From: Nocardia australiensis
GTDB lineage: Bacteria; Actinomycetota; Actinomycetes; Mycobacteriales; Mycobacteriaceae
Direction: 5' to 3'
Assembly (NCBI RefSeq): GCF_020733705.1
Contig: NZ_JAJFZM010000006.1
Span: forward strand, 1-64,000
DNA length: 64,000 nt
The notes beneath the pieces were generated by a model. It was not told where the DNA came from, did no database searches, and saw nothing but the letters and a program-made list of their open reading frames with translations. Positions 17,922 through 26,141 of the stretch are shown here, in pieces. Every line of letters starts with the position of its first letter. Position 1 is the first letter of the stretch. The translations under genes were made by a program, and so were the position numbers.

Positions 17922-18819
17922 CGGGTAGGCCGGTCACCGACACCTCGGCTGCGGATTTCACCAAGAGGGTTAGTTCGGAGAGCATGTCGGGCGCGGCGGC
18001 GATGAAATCCAATTCGCCGCCGGTGGGATCGAGCCGCTCGGCCAGCGGGGTGCCGTCGAAGGCGGTGATATCGATTCCGGATTCCTGCGCGATCAGCGTA
18101 CCGGCGGGCAGGTCGACGAGACCCGCGCGATAGCCGACGAAACCATCGATATCGCCGCGACTCAACATGATCCAGCACAGCAGTGGTGACCACAGTTGGA
18201 TAAGGCGGCGCGATCCGGACTCCAGAGCGAGGCGTAAGGCGCGCGCGGTGGGGTCGCCACGGGTGACGGGGTAACCCTGGACCCAGGCGAAGGTGGGGGC
18301 CGATTGGGAGCCGCGGCGCGGTGGGTGAGACAGCGGGCCCGCCGGGCCGATCGCGCCACCGCCTCGGGTGGCCGACCACGTTCGGTCGGCGAGCGGCTCG
18401 TGCACAACGCCGAGCACAGGAATTCCATGGTGGCACAGGGCAATACCCACCGTGCAGACCGGCAGGCCGATGGCGATGTTGTTGGTGCCGTCCAGCGGGT
18501 CGACCACCCAGCACCACGCGTCGTCGGTGCTGTCGAGGAGTCCGGATTCCTCAGCGAGGATGCGGTGGCTGGGGAAGGCGCGGCGAATATGGGTGACGAT
18601 GATGTGCTCGGCACGCAGATCCAAGTCGGTGACCAGATCACCGCTGGCATCCTTGGTTCGGACGGTGAGCGCTCCGGCCAGACCCGCGTGGATCGTCCGG
18701 CCCGCCTCGGTCGCCGCCCTGATCGCGACCCCAGCCGCCGCGGCCACGACGGTATCGGGCAAATCGATCGAGCCCTGGAGAATCGGGGCCCGATCATCCA
18801 GGGAGAGCGGCAGATTCAT
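17911..18819 (-). CDS. Inositol-monophosphatase-family phosphatase
   Basis: 302 residues. Metal-site motifs are present: RILAEESG (first Glu), WVVDPLDGTNN (DPLDGT signature), and a late LVDLPAGTLIAQESG in place of the usual WDxxAG, with the Asp kept. Substrates in this family include inositol phosphates, fructose 1,6-bisphosphate and 3'-phosphoadenosine nucleotides; which one cannot be told. Start ATG 18819 overlaps the stop of the cupin gene (TAATG), with GAGG just before it, so translation is coupled. It is the third gene of a three-gene operon. Confidence 0.85.
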   Translation of the reverse strand: MNLPLSLDDRAPILQGSIDLPDTVVAAAAGVAIRAATEAGRTIHAGLAGALTVRTKDASGDLVTDLDLRAEHIIVTHIRRAFPSHRILAEESGLLDSTDDAWCWVVDPLDGTNNIAIGLPVCTVGIALCHHGIPVLGVVHEPLADRTWSATRGGGAIGPAGPLSHPPRRGSQSAPTFAWVQGYPVTRGDPTARALRLALESGSRRLIQLWSPLLCWIMLSRGDIDGFVGYRAGLVDLPAGTLIAQESGIDITAFDGTPLAERLDPTGGELDFIAAAPDMLSELTLLVKSAAEVSVTGLPASR

Positions 18820-19505
18820 TACCTCGCCTGTTCGCATCGGTTCTCCCATTGCTCCGGCAGGGCATTGTCCTGCAGATGGTCCAGCACGGTCTGCGCGGCT
18901 CGACGGGTTTCAGTCACGGTGCACGGGTTTCGGCGCACCCAATGGTCATGGGTGGTGAGGGTGCCGAGTGACAGGTCGGGGGTGCTGGAGCGATCTTCAC
19001 CGAGTACTACCGTCGCCGCCTCGCCGGTCACATTGGACACATGGAACGCGCCGTGCGGCAATGTATAGACCTCGCCCGCCCGGAAGCGCTGGCTGGATCG
19101 AGTGCGGTAGCCGACAACCCGCTTGGTGGCGCGCACCAGGTCACCGTGCGCCGCGCTGTGGACCTCGAAAACGCGGTGCGTCGGATATGGTGGCGCACTG
19201 TCCAATTCGATGATGTCATTGCCGACGGCGCCATACAGCACGAAACTGAGCAGGTCCCAGCTGTGTGCGTGCACGGCCGAGGTGGTCGGTGCCGGGCGCA
19301 CCCCGTCGGTCCAGACATGCACGCAGATGCCGAGCCCGCCGCCACGCCATGCGGGAAAACACAAGAACCCCAGGGGATGACGGACCGCGGCGATGCCCGA
19401 ACGGCCGGAACAGATGTCGGTGAGCAGGTTTCGGGTCCAGCGGCGCACCTGCGGCCCCGCCGCATCAGCGACGATGAGCGTTCGGAGGCGCGCGTACTCA
19501 CTCAC
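18819..19505 (-). CDS. Cupin-like hypothetical protein
   Basis: 228 residues. VHAHSWDLLSFVLYGAVGND gives an HxH pair followed by a beta-strand-rich stretch. FRAGEVYTLPHGAFHVSNV provides the later His of a cupin metal site. This suits a small metal-binding barrel such as a dioxygenase, isomerase or ligand-binding protein. GTG 19505 overlaps the TAG of the upstream membrane-protein gene (TAGTG), and its own stop overlaps the IMPase start (TAATG). Exact activity is unknown. Confidence 0.65.
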   Translation of the reverse strand: MSEYARLRTLIVADAAGPQVRRWTRNLLTDICSGRSGIAAVRHPLGFLCFPAWRGGGLGICVHVWTDGVRPAPTTSAVHAHSWDLLSFVLYGAVGNDIIELDSAPPYPTHRVFEVHSAAHGDLVRATKRVVGYRTRSSQRFRAGEVYTLPHGAFHVSNVTGEAATVVLGEDRSSTPDLSLGTLTTHDHWVRRNPCTVTETRRAAQTVLDHLQDNALPEQWENRCEQAR

Positions 19506-20395
19506 TAGTAAGGATTCCTCGGCTGTAGCGCGCGCCGCACGATATCAGCGACGTCACGATCGGTGTATGTGGAGGGCAGTGCCAGCCCGAGCACATCGAA
19601 TAGATTGCGGGCCTGCTCGACCGACGGCTCGTCAGCCAGGACGAACTCTTCGCCGCGACTCAACGGAACCTGACGCGCCTGTTTGAAACTGGCCACCAGT
19701 TCGCGATTGAAGTCCCGGTAATAGGGCTTGTCGCGCTCGAACATCATCGCCGGAGTATTCGGATTGTCCTGGGTGACAATGACGCAACTCGACGACAGAT
19801 CCCAGCGGAAGGTCGTCATCACCGCCGAAAGCCCGATGTCGATGGTGAGGAAGGTGAATCGCTGCCGGTACCAGCAGGCCGCGAGGACCGTCGCGAACGA
19901 CTCCTTGCGGGTGCGCTCGGTGGTCCAGAGTTCCCCGGTGCGATCGGCCTCCGGCACCAGGGACGAACGGAACTGCGCGTAGGTCTTGCACAGCGACTCA
20001 TTGGTCGGGTCGAGGACCTCCACCTGGATACGCAACGGCCGCTGTTCGCGCCGCGCGTTCTCCACACACTCGCGCAGCGTGACCGCCCGCAGATAAGTTC
20101 CGGTGCCGCCCTTGAAGATCCACTGCTCGGTGCCGCGTCTGGCCAGCGTGTGCGCGTGCCCGATCTCCGGCCCGTACAGCAGCTGCACCGACGTCGCGTC
20201 GCGCACCGCCTGCGACGACAGGTGCCGGTCGCGCAGCAGCGTAATGGCCACCAGACCGAGCACGAGCAGGATGGCGGCGTTGACCTGGTCGGTTCCGATG
20301 ACATCGAGGAATTGCAGTAAGCCGACGGTCACCGCTAGGAGCACCGCGAAGGATCCGTCGACGTTATTGCGGAACCAGATCAGAATTCGTCCCAT
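19505..20395 (-). CDS. Two-TM membrane protein with a conserved cytoplasmic domain
   Basis: 296 residues from ATG 20395; the longer frame to 21019 is antisense noise. Residues ~15-55 hold two hydrophobic helices (SFAVLLAVTVGLLQFLDVIG; AAILLVLGLVAITLL). The rest is soluble: GTEQWIFKGGTGTYLRAVTL, then RIQVEVLDPTNESLC, ERTRKESFATVLAACWYRQR and FRWDLSSSCVIVTQDNPNTP. The VEVLDPTN segment resembles the strand of PLD-like nucleotide-binding folds, but no HxK motif is seen. It is first in the coupled operon and anchors it at the membrane. A small-TM-plus-domain layout recalls effector proteins of defence operons (inference). Confidence 0.72.
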   Translation of the reverse strand: MGRILIWFRNNVDGSFAVLLAVTVGLLQFLDVIGTDQVNAAILLVLGLVAITLLRDRHLSSQAVRDATSVQLLYGPEIGHAHTLARRGTEQWIFKGGTGTYLRAVTLRECVENARREQRPLRIQVEVLDPTNESLCKTYAQFRSSLVPEADRTGELWTTERTRKESFATVLAACWYRQRFTFLTIDIGLSAVMTTFRWDLSSSCVIVTQDNPNTPAMMFERDKPYYRDFNRELVASFKQARQVPLSRGEEFVLADEPSVEQARNLFDVLGLALPSTYTDRDVADIVRRALQPRNPY

Positions 20396-20637
20396 ACTCT
20401 CCCCTGCGTTCCAACCAGGATAGGGGCAGCACCGCGGCTGCGGCGAACGAACCGAGAAGTCGTGTGCGCCAGTACCCCCTCTGTTGTCTGGGCCACACCG
20501 CCCTTGACCTCGAGTGCACTCGAGGAACCAGGATCGGTGCCGTGCACGTGGTCGCATCCGGCGGCCCGAACACCCGAATCGCCCCCGCTGGGCCCGTACA
20601 CCCGCCAGCGGGGGCATGGGCGCACCCACGAAACAGC

Positions 20638-20676
20638 AACAGCCGCACACCCTTTGGACAGGGGTGTGCGGCTGTT
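20638..20676 (-). terminator. Strong intrinsic-type terminator after the nusB operon
   Basis: A perfect 15-base stem (20638-20652 with 20662-20676) with a nine-base loop lies just after the last gene of the pepQ-efp-nusB-yciI operon. It separates that operon from the membrane protein/cupin/IMPase operon. There is no long T-run, as usual in actinobacteria. Confidence 0.8.
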
Positions 20677-20682
20677 CGAGAT

Positions 20683-20949
20683 TCACGCCGAGAGGGCGAT
20701 CTCCCATTCGTAGACGGTGAGTTCCGAGGAACCGGTGGTGTGCACCGGGTCGGTGAACGCGATCTCGCGGGCGGTCTCGAAGGTATCGGCGTAAATGACG
20801 TACGCGCCGCCGGTGCCGTCGGTGAAGTGGCCGCTCTCGCACAGCTGGCCGCGTTCGAGCAACGCGGCGAGGAAGTCTCGGTGCGGTTCGATGACGGCGG
20901 TGTCGAAATGCGGTGTGCGCATGGCCATCACGAGGTACTTGTTGCTCAT
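20683..20949 (-). CDS. YciI-family protein
   Basis: 88 residues of the YciI/DGPF fold: MSNKYLVMAMRTPHFDT, then PHRDFLAALLERGQLCESGHF and a C-terminal TVYEWEIALSA. The pattern of an N-terminal strand, a 'PxHxxFL' helix and a late acidic strand is typical. The exact function is unknown; related proteins dimerise and some have weak peroxidase or isomerase activity. Its ATG overlaps the nusB stop (ATGA), so it is read from the nusB message, just before the terminator. Confidence 0.8.
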   Translation of the reverse strand: MSNKYLVMAMRTPHFDTAVIEPHRDFLAALLERGQLCESGHFTDGTGGAYVIYADTFETAREIAFTDPVHTTGSSELTVYEWEIALSA

Positions 20950-21455
20950 CCCTCGGTCTCCGGGCCGGGCGCCCTTGTCGCCGCTGCGGCGGCCCGCACC
21001 TGCGGCGCGACCAGCACAACCTGGCCGAGGACGCCGTTCACGAACGAGGGCGAGTCGTCGGTGGACAGCTCCTTGGCCAGCTCCACCGCCTCGTCCACCG
21101 CGACGACCGGCGGAACATCGTTGGCGTGGAACAACTCCCACACCGCGATCCGCAGGATGGCCCGGTCGACGGCGGGCAGCCGGGACAGCTCCCAATCCTT
21201 CAGATAGGACTCGATGGTCCCGTCCACCCGATCGAGGTCGTCGGCGACACCCTCGACGAGGACACCCGTGTAGGCGTGCACCGGCGCGACCGCTTGATCC
21301 TCGGTGGCCAGCTCCACGCGCTCAGAGAGCAGCTCGGCCGCATCGACGTCACGGGCCTCTGCCTCGAAGAGCAGATCGACCGCGCGGCGCCGGGCCTTGT
21401 GCCTGGCGCCGAGCTTCTTGTACGTGGACTTCTTGTCCACGGGCTCATCGGCCAC
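20946..21455 (-). CDS. nusB: Transcription antitermination factor NusB
   Basis: 169 residues. The N-terminal KKLGARHKARRRAVDLLFEAE is the Arg-rich RNA-binding helix of NusB. Later come RLPAVDRAILRIAVWELF and VAVDEAVELAKELSTDDSPSFVNGVLG, both hallmark helices. NusB pairs with NusE (S10) on boxA RNA to support rRNA transcription. GTG 21455 follows the efp stop after two bases. The C-terminal tail (AAAAATRAPGPETEG) is longer than in E. coli, as common in mycolate actinobacteria. Confidence 0.96.
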   Translation of the reverse strand: MADEPVDKKSTYKKLGARHKARRRAVDLLFEAEARDVDAAELLSERVELATEDQAVAPVHAYTGVLVEGVADDLDRVDGTIESYLKDWELSRLPAVDRAILRIAVWELFHANDVPPVVAVDEAVELAKELSTDDSPSFVNGVLGQVVLVAPQVRAAAAATRAPGPETEG

Positions 21456-21457
21456 GG

Positions 21458-22021
21458 TCAGGAGTTCACCCGGCCGAGGTAACTGCCGTCGCGCGAGTCG
21501 ATGCGCAGCTTGTCGCCGGAGTTGATGAACAGCGGGACCTGCACCTCGGCGCCGGTCTGCAGGGTGGCCGGCTTGGTGCCGCCGGTGGAGCGGTCACCCT
21601 GCAGGCCGATGTCGGTGTGCTGCACCTCGAGCTCGACGGTGACCGGGAGCTCGACATACAGCGGCGCGCCCTCGTGCGTGGCGACCTGCACGGTCATGTT
21701 CTCCAGCAGGAACCGCGCGCTCGGTCCGATGGTGCCCTCCGCGATGGAGATCTGATCGAAGGTGTCGCCGTCCATGAAGACGTAGTCAGAACCGTCGTGA
21801 TACAGGTAAGTCATGTCGCGGCGGTCGACCGTGGCGGTCTCCACCTTGACACCCGCGTTGAAGGTCTTGTCGACAACCTTGCCGGACAGCACGTTCTTCA
21901 GCTTGGTCCGCACGAACGCGGGACCCTTACCCGGCTTGACGTGCTGGAATTCGATGATCTGCTGGAGCTGACCATCGATCTTCAGCACAAGGCCGTTCTT
22001 GAAGTCGCTAGTGTCCGCCAC
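21458..22021 (-). CDS. efp: Elongation factor P
   Basis: 187 residues with all three barrel domains. The tip loop EFQHVKPGKGPAFVRTKLKN carries the Lys that is modified in some species; actinobacteria usually lack that modification. The C-terminal signature is GTKPATLQTGAEVQVPLFIN. EF-P rescues ribosomes at polyproline stretches. GTG 22021 is chosen over the longer frame because AGGAG lies about ten bases upstream and VADTSDFKNG is the standard N-terminus. It is downstream of the pepQ-like gene and upstream of nusB, the conserved actinobacterial order. Confidence 0.97.
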   Translation of the reverse strand: MADTSDFKNGLVLKIDGQLQQIIEFQHVKPGKGPAFVRTKLKNVLSGKVVDKTFNAGVKVETATVDRRDMTYLYHDGSDYVFMDGDTFDQISIAEGTIGPSARFLLENMTVQVATHEGAPLYVELPVTVELEVQHTDIGLQGDRSTGGTKPATLQTGAEVQVPLFINSGDKLRIDSRDGSYLGRVNS

Positions 22022-22084
22022 TGTTCTTGGATCTCCTCGTTCTCGATAAGTAGTTCTTGCCAAACAGTTTTCGGGCAACCGCCG

Positions 22085-23212
22085 TCACTCGACGACGGTC
22101 AGGTCTTTGCTGGTGCCGGTGAGCAGATCCGGGCCCCTCTCGCGCACCACGAACGTGTCCTCGATCCGGACTCCGCCGCGGCCGGGGAAGTACACACCTG
22201 GTTCGACGGTCACCGCCACGCCAGACAGAAGTGTACCGGTTCCGGTTTTGGCGATCCCCGGCGCTTCGGGGATCCGCAATCCGACGCCGTGCCCGAGTCC
22301 GTGCACGAACAGCGTGCCGTGCCCGGCCTCCTCGATCACCGTGCGCGCCGCCGCATCCACGTCAGCCACCGGGACGCCCGGCCGCAATGCCTTCTCACCA
22401 GCACGATGCGACTGCTGGACCAGCGAATACACCTCGCGCTGCCAGGCGGTCGGCGTGCCGAGGACGACGGTGCGGGTCATCGCGCTGCGGTAGCCCCCGA
22501 CAACACCACCGCAGCCGATCTCCACGAAATCGCCTGCGGTGAGCACCGCTTGGGAAGGGCGGTGCTGCGGCACCGCGGCATTGGCCCCGGTCGCGACGAT
22601 CGTCTGGAAGGCCACCGCCTCGGCGCCGTGCTCGAACATCGCCCATTCCAGATCGCGGGCAATCTGTCGTTCGGTGCGGCCGGGACGCAGCGCGCCGCCC
22701 GCCAGGAGCGCGGCCAACGCGTCATCCGCCGCCACGCATGCGGCACGCAACTGCGCGATCTCATAGGAGTCCTTCACCATGCGCAGCTGTTCGACCAGCC
22801 CGGGAGTGGCCACGAACTCGAGACCGGTGCACTGCTCAACGAACCCGCGATGCTGGTCGACGGTGACGATATGGCTCTCGAAGCCGATCCGGCCGAGTTG
22901 CCATTCCCCGGCCAATTCCACGATGCGCCGGGCGGTGGCCCACGAGATTTCCGACCGCAGATCCGGCACCTGCGCGGCGACCTGGGTCCGATACCGGCCA
23001 TCGGTGCCGATGACGGTGCGTTCCTCCGAATCGCGCATATCCCATGTGTGCACCAGCAGCACCGCATCGGCACCGGAGAACCCGGTCAGGTACCTGATGT
23101 TCACCAGATCGGTGACCAGCAGCCCGTCGACCTCGTTCTCCATCAGAAGACTTCGCAACGCTCCTCGACGCGCCGCGTAGTCGGGCCCAATGCCCATCTG
23201 ATCAGCACACAT
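22085..23212 (-). CDS. pepQ: M24-family (PepQ/aminopeptidase P-like) protein with lost metal ligands
   Basis: 375 residues with a creatinase-like N-domain and a pita-bread C-domain. Family active enzymes bind two metals with Asp, Asp, His, Glu, Glu. Here the first two positions are altered: EIGCGGVVGGYRSAMTRT, where Gly233 and Ala244 stand in for the expected Asp residues. The HxE before the lid is IPEAP rather than IHEAP. His308 (GLGHGVG), Glu337 (VEPG) and Glu351 (RIED) remain. By position it is the pepQ of the pepQ-efp-nusB block, but as written it should not be a normal peptidase. The gene symbol reflects position, not proven activity. Confidence 0.85.
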   Translation of the reverse strand: MCADQMGIGPDYAARRGALRSLLMENEVDGLLVTDLVNIRYLTGFSGADAVLLVHTWDMRDSEERTVIGTDGRYRTQVAAQVPDLRSEISWATARRIVELAGEWQLGRIGFESHIVTVDQHRGFVEQCTGLEFVATPGLVEQLRMVKDSYEIAQLRAACVAADDALAALLAGGALRPGRTERQIARDLEWAMFEHGAEAVAFQTIVATGANAAVPQHRPSQAVLTAGDFVEIGCGGVVGGYRSAMTRTVVLGTPTAWQREVYSLVQQSHRAGEKALRPGVPVADVDAAARTVIEEAGHGTLFVHGLGHGVGLRIPEAPGIAKTGTGTLLSGVAVTVEPGVYFPGRGGVRIEDTFVVRERGPDLLTGTSKDLTVVE

Positions 23213-23434
23213 GCGTCAACGCTACCGCCGTGGCGGCACATCATGGCGTGCAACACGTGCGCGACATCCGCCCTGCTCCGAGGGTCGGCACGGGATCGCG
23301 ACCGCGCCCCGACAGCGCACTGCGAGAACACCTCGGGCAGTTCCGGATCGAGAGATATTCACATCAATGGCGGTAGTCCCCAATCGCCACACTGGGGCTT
23401 CCCGGGCCGACGACACCGGCCGAGGCTGGTAGTC

Positions 23435-23890
23435 ATGCACATCGCCGCTTTCACCCTGCTCGTGATCTGGTGCGCGCTGCTGAGTTTCAGCGATATCCGG
23501 GAGCGCAGGCTACCGAATGCGCTGACCTGGCCCGGTGCGCTCGCCATCCTCGGGTATGCGCTGTACACAGCACAATTCGTCGCGGCGGTTGTCGGCGCCG
23601 TGTTGTTGACGACGCCCTACCTCATGGTTCACATAGTCGCCCCGGCCGCGTTCGGGGCGGGTGATGTGAAGCTGGCGGCGGGGCTCGGTGCGGCGGCCGC
23701 ACTGGGTGGCGCGCAGGCATGGGTGTGGGCGGCGGCCGGCGCGCCGGTGCTGACCGCGGGGGCCGGAGTTGTCGTGCTTTCGGTCCATTGGATCCGTCGC
23801 CGCGACGCGCCCACACGGCCGCACACACTGGCGCACGGGCCTGCCATGTGCGTCGCGACGGTCCTGGCCTTGACCGCACGCGCCGGTTGA
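23435..23890 (+). CDS. A24-family prepilin/leader peptidase
   Basis: 151 residues, strongly hydrophobic, about five or six membrane helices. The catalytic aspartates are in FSDIRERRLPN near the N-terminus and in FGAGDVKLAAG in the middle, the GxGD-type pair. It is the short form lacking the N-methylation domain. Such enzymes cleave type IV pilin/Flp leader peptides. No pilin or tad genes are in view, so its substrate is elsewhere. M. tuberculosis has a comparable gene (Rv2551c, from memory) in the same neighbourhood. Confidence 0.87.
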   Translation: MHIAAFTLLVIWCALLSFSDIRERRLPNALTWPGALAILGYALYTAQFVAAVVGAVLLTTPYLMVHIVAPAAFGAGDVKLAAGLGAAAALGGAQAWVWAAAGAPVLTAGAGVVVLSVHWIRRRDAPTRPHTLAHGPAMCVATVLALTARAG

Positions 23891-24069
23891 GCCCGGCCGC
23901 ACACGTCGGCGACACGCCGGGCGCCGTGTACCGGGGGACGCCCAGCGCGGGTTCGGAAGCACTACCGCGCTGGTAACTGCGTGGCAACCGATTAGAGCGC
24001 ATCAGCGTGCCCACGATCACGATGGGCCGCGTGCCGCAGCACCCGCGACGACATGGGAAGATGGACGAC

Positions 24070-25293
24070 GTGTTGCGCTGGATAACTGCCGGAGAGTCCC
24101 ATGGTCCCGCTCTTGTCACCATCCTCGAGGGGATGGTGGCCGGTGTCGAGGTGACATCCGTCGAGATCTCCGCGCAGCTGGCGCGCCGCAGGCTCGGTTA
24201 CGGGCGCGGTGCCCGGATGAAGTTCGAGGCCGACAAGGTCACCGTCGTCGGCGGCGTGCGCCACGGCCGCACCATGGGCGGACCGGTCGCGATCGAGGTC
24301 GCCAACTCCGAGTGGCCGAAGTGGACGACGGTCATGTCCTCCGACCCGGTCGACGAGGCCGAACTCGCCGAACTCGCGCGCAACGCACCGCTCACGCGCC
24401 CACGACCGGGCCATGCCGACTACTCGGGCATGCTCAAGTACAACTTCGACGACGCCCGCAACGTGCTCGAGCGGGCCAGCGCTCGTGAGACCGCCGCACG
24501 CGTCGCGGCTGGCACCGTCGCCCGCAACTTCCTGCGTCAAGCATTCGGTGTGGAGGTCGTCTCGCACGTCGTCTCGATCGGAACCGCCGCGAATACGACC
24601 GGTGTGACACCGGCCGCATCCGATCTGACCGCCATCGACGCGAGCCCCGTGCGCGCATTCGACAAGGACGCCGAGGCCGCGATGATCGCGGAGATCGAGG
24701 CCGCCAAGAAGGACGGCGACACCCTCGGCGGTGTAGTCGAGGTCGTCGTGACGGGGCTGCCCGTCGGGCTCGGCTCCTTCACCAGCGGCGAGAACCGCCT
24801 CGATTCGCGACTCGCGGGCGCGCTCATGGGGGTTCAGGCCATCAAGGGTGTAGAGGTCGGGGACGGATTCGAGACCGCCCGGCGGCGCGGCAGCCAGGCT
24901 CATGACGAAATGCGACCCGGCCCTGACGGAGTATTGCGCTCCACCAACCGGGCAGGCGGACTCGAGGGCGGCATGACCAATGGCGAGGCGCTGCGCGTCC
25001 GCGCCGCCATGAAGCCCATCTCGACGGTGCCACGCGCGCTGGCCACGGTCGATATGGCCACCGGCGAGGAAGCGGTCGCCATCCACCAGCGCTCCGACGT
25101 GTGCGCTGTGCCCGCCGCCGGTGTGGTCGCGGAGTCGATGGTCGCACTCGTTGTCGCGCAGGCGGCACTGGAGAAGTTCGGCGGCGATTCGCTGACCGAG
25201 ACCGTCGACAACATCACCAGCTACGTCAAGCGCATCGGCACCCGCCCGCACGCCGCGTACCCGGATACAAGCTCGGACAGTCGGACGCAATGA
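24070..25293 (+). CDS. aroC: Chorismate synthase
   Basis: 407 residues. It begins LRWITAGESHGPALVTILEG (family N-terminal signature) and has RRLGYGRGARMKFEADKV, then GTVARNFL and LRSTNRAGGLEGGMTNGE. It uses reduced FMN to turn EPSP into chorismate, the last shikimate step. GTG 24070 gives the standard start directly before LRWITAGESHG; an ATG at 24061 is possible. The stop overlaps the aroK ATG (ATGA). It is the first gene of aroC-aroK-aroB. Confidence 0.97.
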   Translation: MLRWITAGESHGPALVTILEGMVAGVEVTSVEISAQLARRRLGYGRGARMKFEADKVTVVGGVRHGRTMGGPVAIEVANSEWPKWTTVMSSDPVDEAELAELARNAPLTRPRPGHADYSGMLKYNFDDARNVLERASARETAARVAAGTVARNFLRQAFGVEVVSHVVSIGTAANTTGVTPAASDLTAIDASPVRAFDKDAEAAMIAEIEAAKKDGDTLGGVVEVVVTGLPVGLGSFTSGENRLDSRLAGALMGVQAIKGVEVGDGFETARRRGSQAHDEMRPGPDGVLRSTNRAGGLEGGMTNGEALRVRAAMKPISTVPRALATVDMATGEEAVAIHQRSDVCAVPAAGVVAESMVALVVAQAALEKFGGDSLTETVDNITSYVKRIGTRPHAAYPDTSSDSRTQ

Positions 25294-26141
25294 TCGCGCA
25301 GACCGATCCGCGCGCACCGCGCGTGGTGCTGGTCGGACCGCCGGGAGCGGGGAAATCGACGATCGGCCGCAAGCTTGCCAGGGAACTCGGTGTCGAGCTG
25401 TATGACACCGATATCGGGATCGAGCGCGAGACAGGTCGGACCATTCCCGAAATCTTCGCCACGGACGGCGAGCCGGAGTTCCGCCGGATCGAGGAGCAGG
25501 TGGTGCGGCGCGCCATCCTCGCCGAGCGCGGTGTGGTTTCCCTCGGCGGCGGCGCGGTGTTGTCGAAGGACACCAGGGCCTTGCTGCGCAACCGTACCGT
25601 CGTCTACCTGGAAATCAGTGTGGCCGAAGGGCTTCGGCGCACCGGCGCGAGTACGGCAAGGCCGCTGCTCAATGGCGCCGATCCCAGCGCCAAGTATCGC
25701 GAACTGATGTGCAAGCGGCGGCCGCTGTACCGGGAGGTGGCCACGGTCCGGGTGCGCACCGACGGGCGAAGCCCCGGTCGCGTGGTGCGAATGATCATGA
25801 CGAAGCTCGAGTTCGAATCGGTGCCGCCGCAAGACTCGGAGCCCGATACAGCCGCGGCCACCGGAGATATCGCGCGTGATGAACAACCGCGCGGCGAAAA
25901 ACCACAGGGAAGCAACAGATCCCGAGCCCGCCGCGCGGCCAGGGCACGTGCGGCCGCACGCCGCAGGGCCGCCGCACAGGCGGAGGCAAACCAGTCCAGC
26001 GGCACCGAGCCTGCTGCGACTCCTGCCGAAACCTCCAGCGACACACCACCTTCCGGTGGTCGTTCGCGACGGACCCGGGCTCGGCGCGCCCGCGCGCGAG
26101 CAGCCAAACAAACGGCACGAACAGAATCGGAGCACACGTGA
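25290..26141 (+). CDS. aroK: Shikimate kinase with a long basic C-terminal tail
   Basis: 283 residues, where AroK is normally about 170-180. The kinase part has VLVGPPGAGKSTIGRKLARE (P-loop), LYDTDIGIERETGRTIPEIF (shikimate-binding DxD region), VVSLGGGAVL and RPLLNG (lid Arg). From about residue 170 an additional ~110 residues follow: an acidic linker, then Arg/Ala-rich blocks such as RSRARRAARARAAARRRAAA, a Thr/Ser/Pro segment and a second Arg-rich block. The tail looks disordered and able to bind nucleic acid or phosphate. Starts ATGA-coupled to aroC and ends GTGA-coupled to aroB. Confidence 0.95.
   Translation: MIAQTDPRAPRVVLVGPPGAGKSTIGRKLARELGVELYDTDIGIERETGRTIPEIFATDGEPEFRRIEEQVVRRAILAERGVVSLGGGAVLSKDTRALLRNRTVVYLEISVAEGLRRTGASTARPLLNGADPSAKYRELMCKRRPLYREVATVRVRTDGRSPGRVVRMIMTKLEFESVPPQDSEPDTAAATGDIARDEQPRGEKPQGSNRSRARRAARARAAARRRAAAQAEANQSSGTEPAATPAETSSDTPPSGGRSRRTRARRARARAAKQTARTESEHT

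Noticed and set aside
20795..23890. Plus-strand open frame of 1,031 codons
   Set aside because: It runs antisense over nusB, efp and the pepQ-like gene with Arg/Pro-rich shadow composition; only its last 151 codons (prepilin peptidase) are real.
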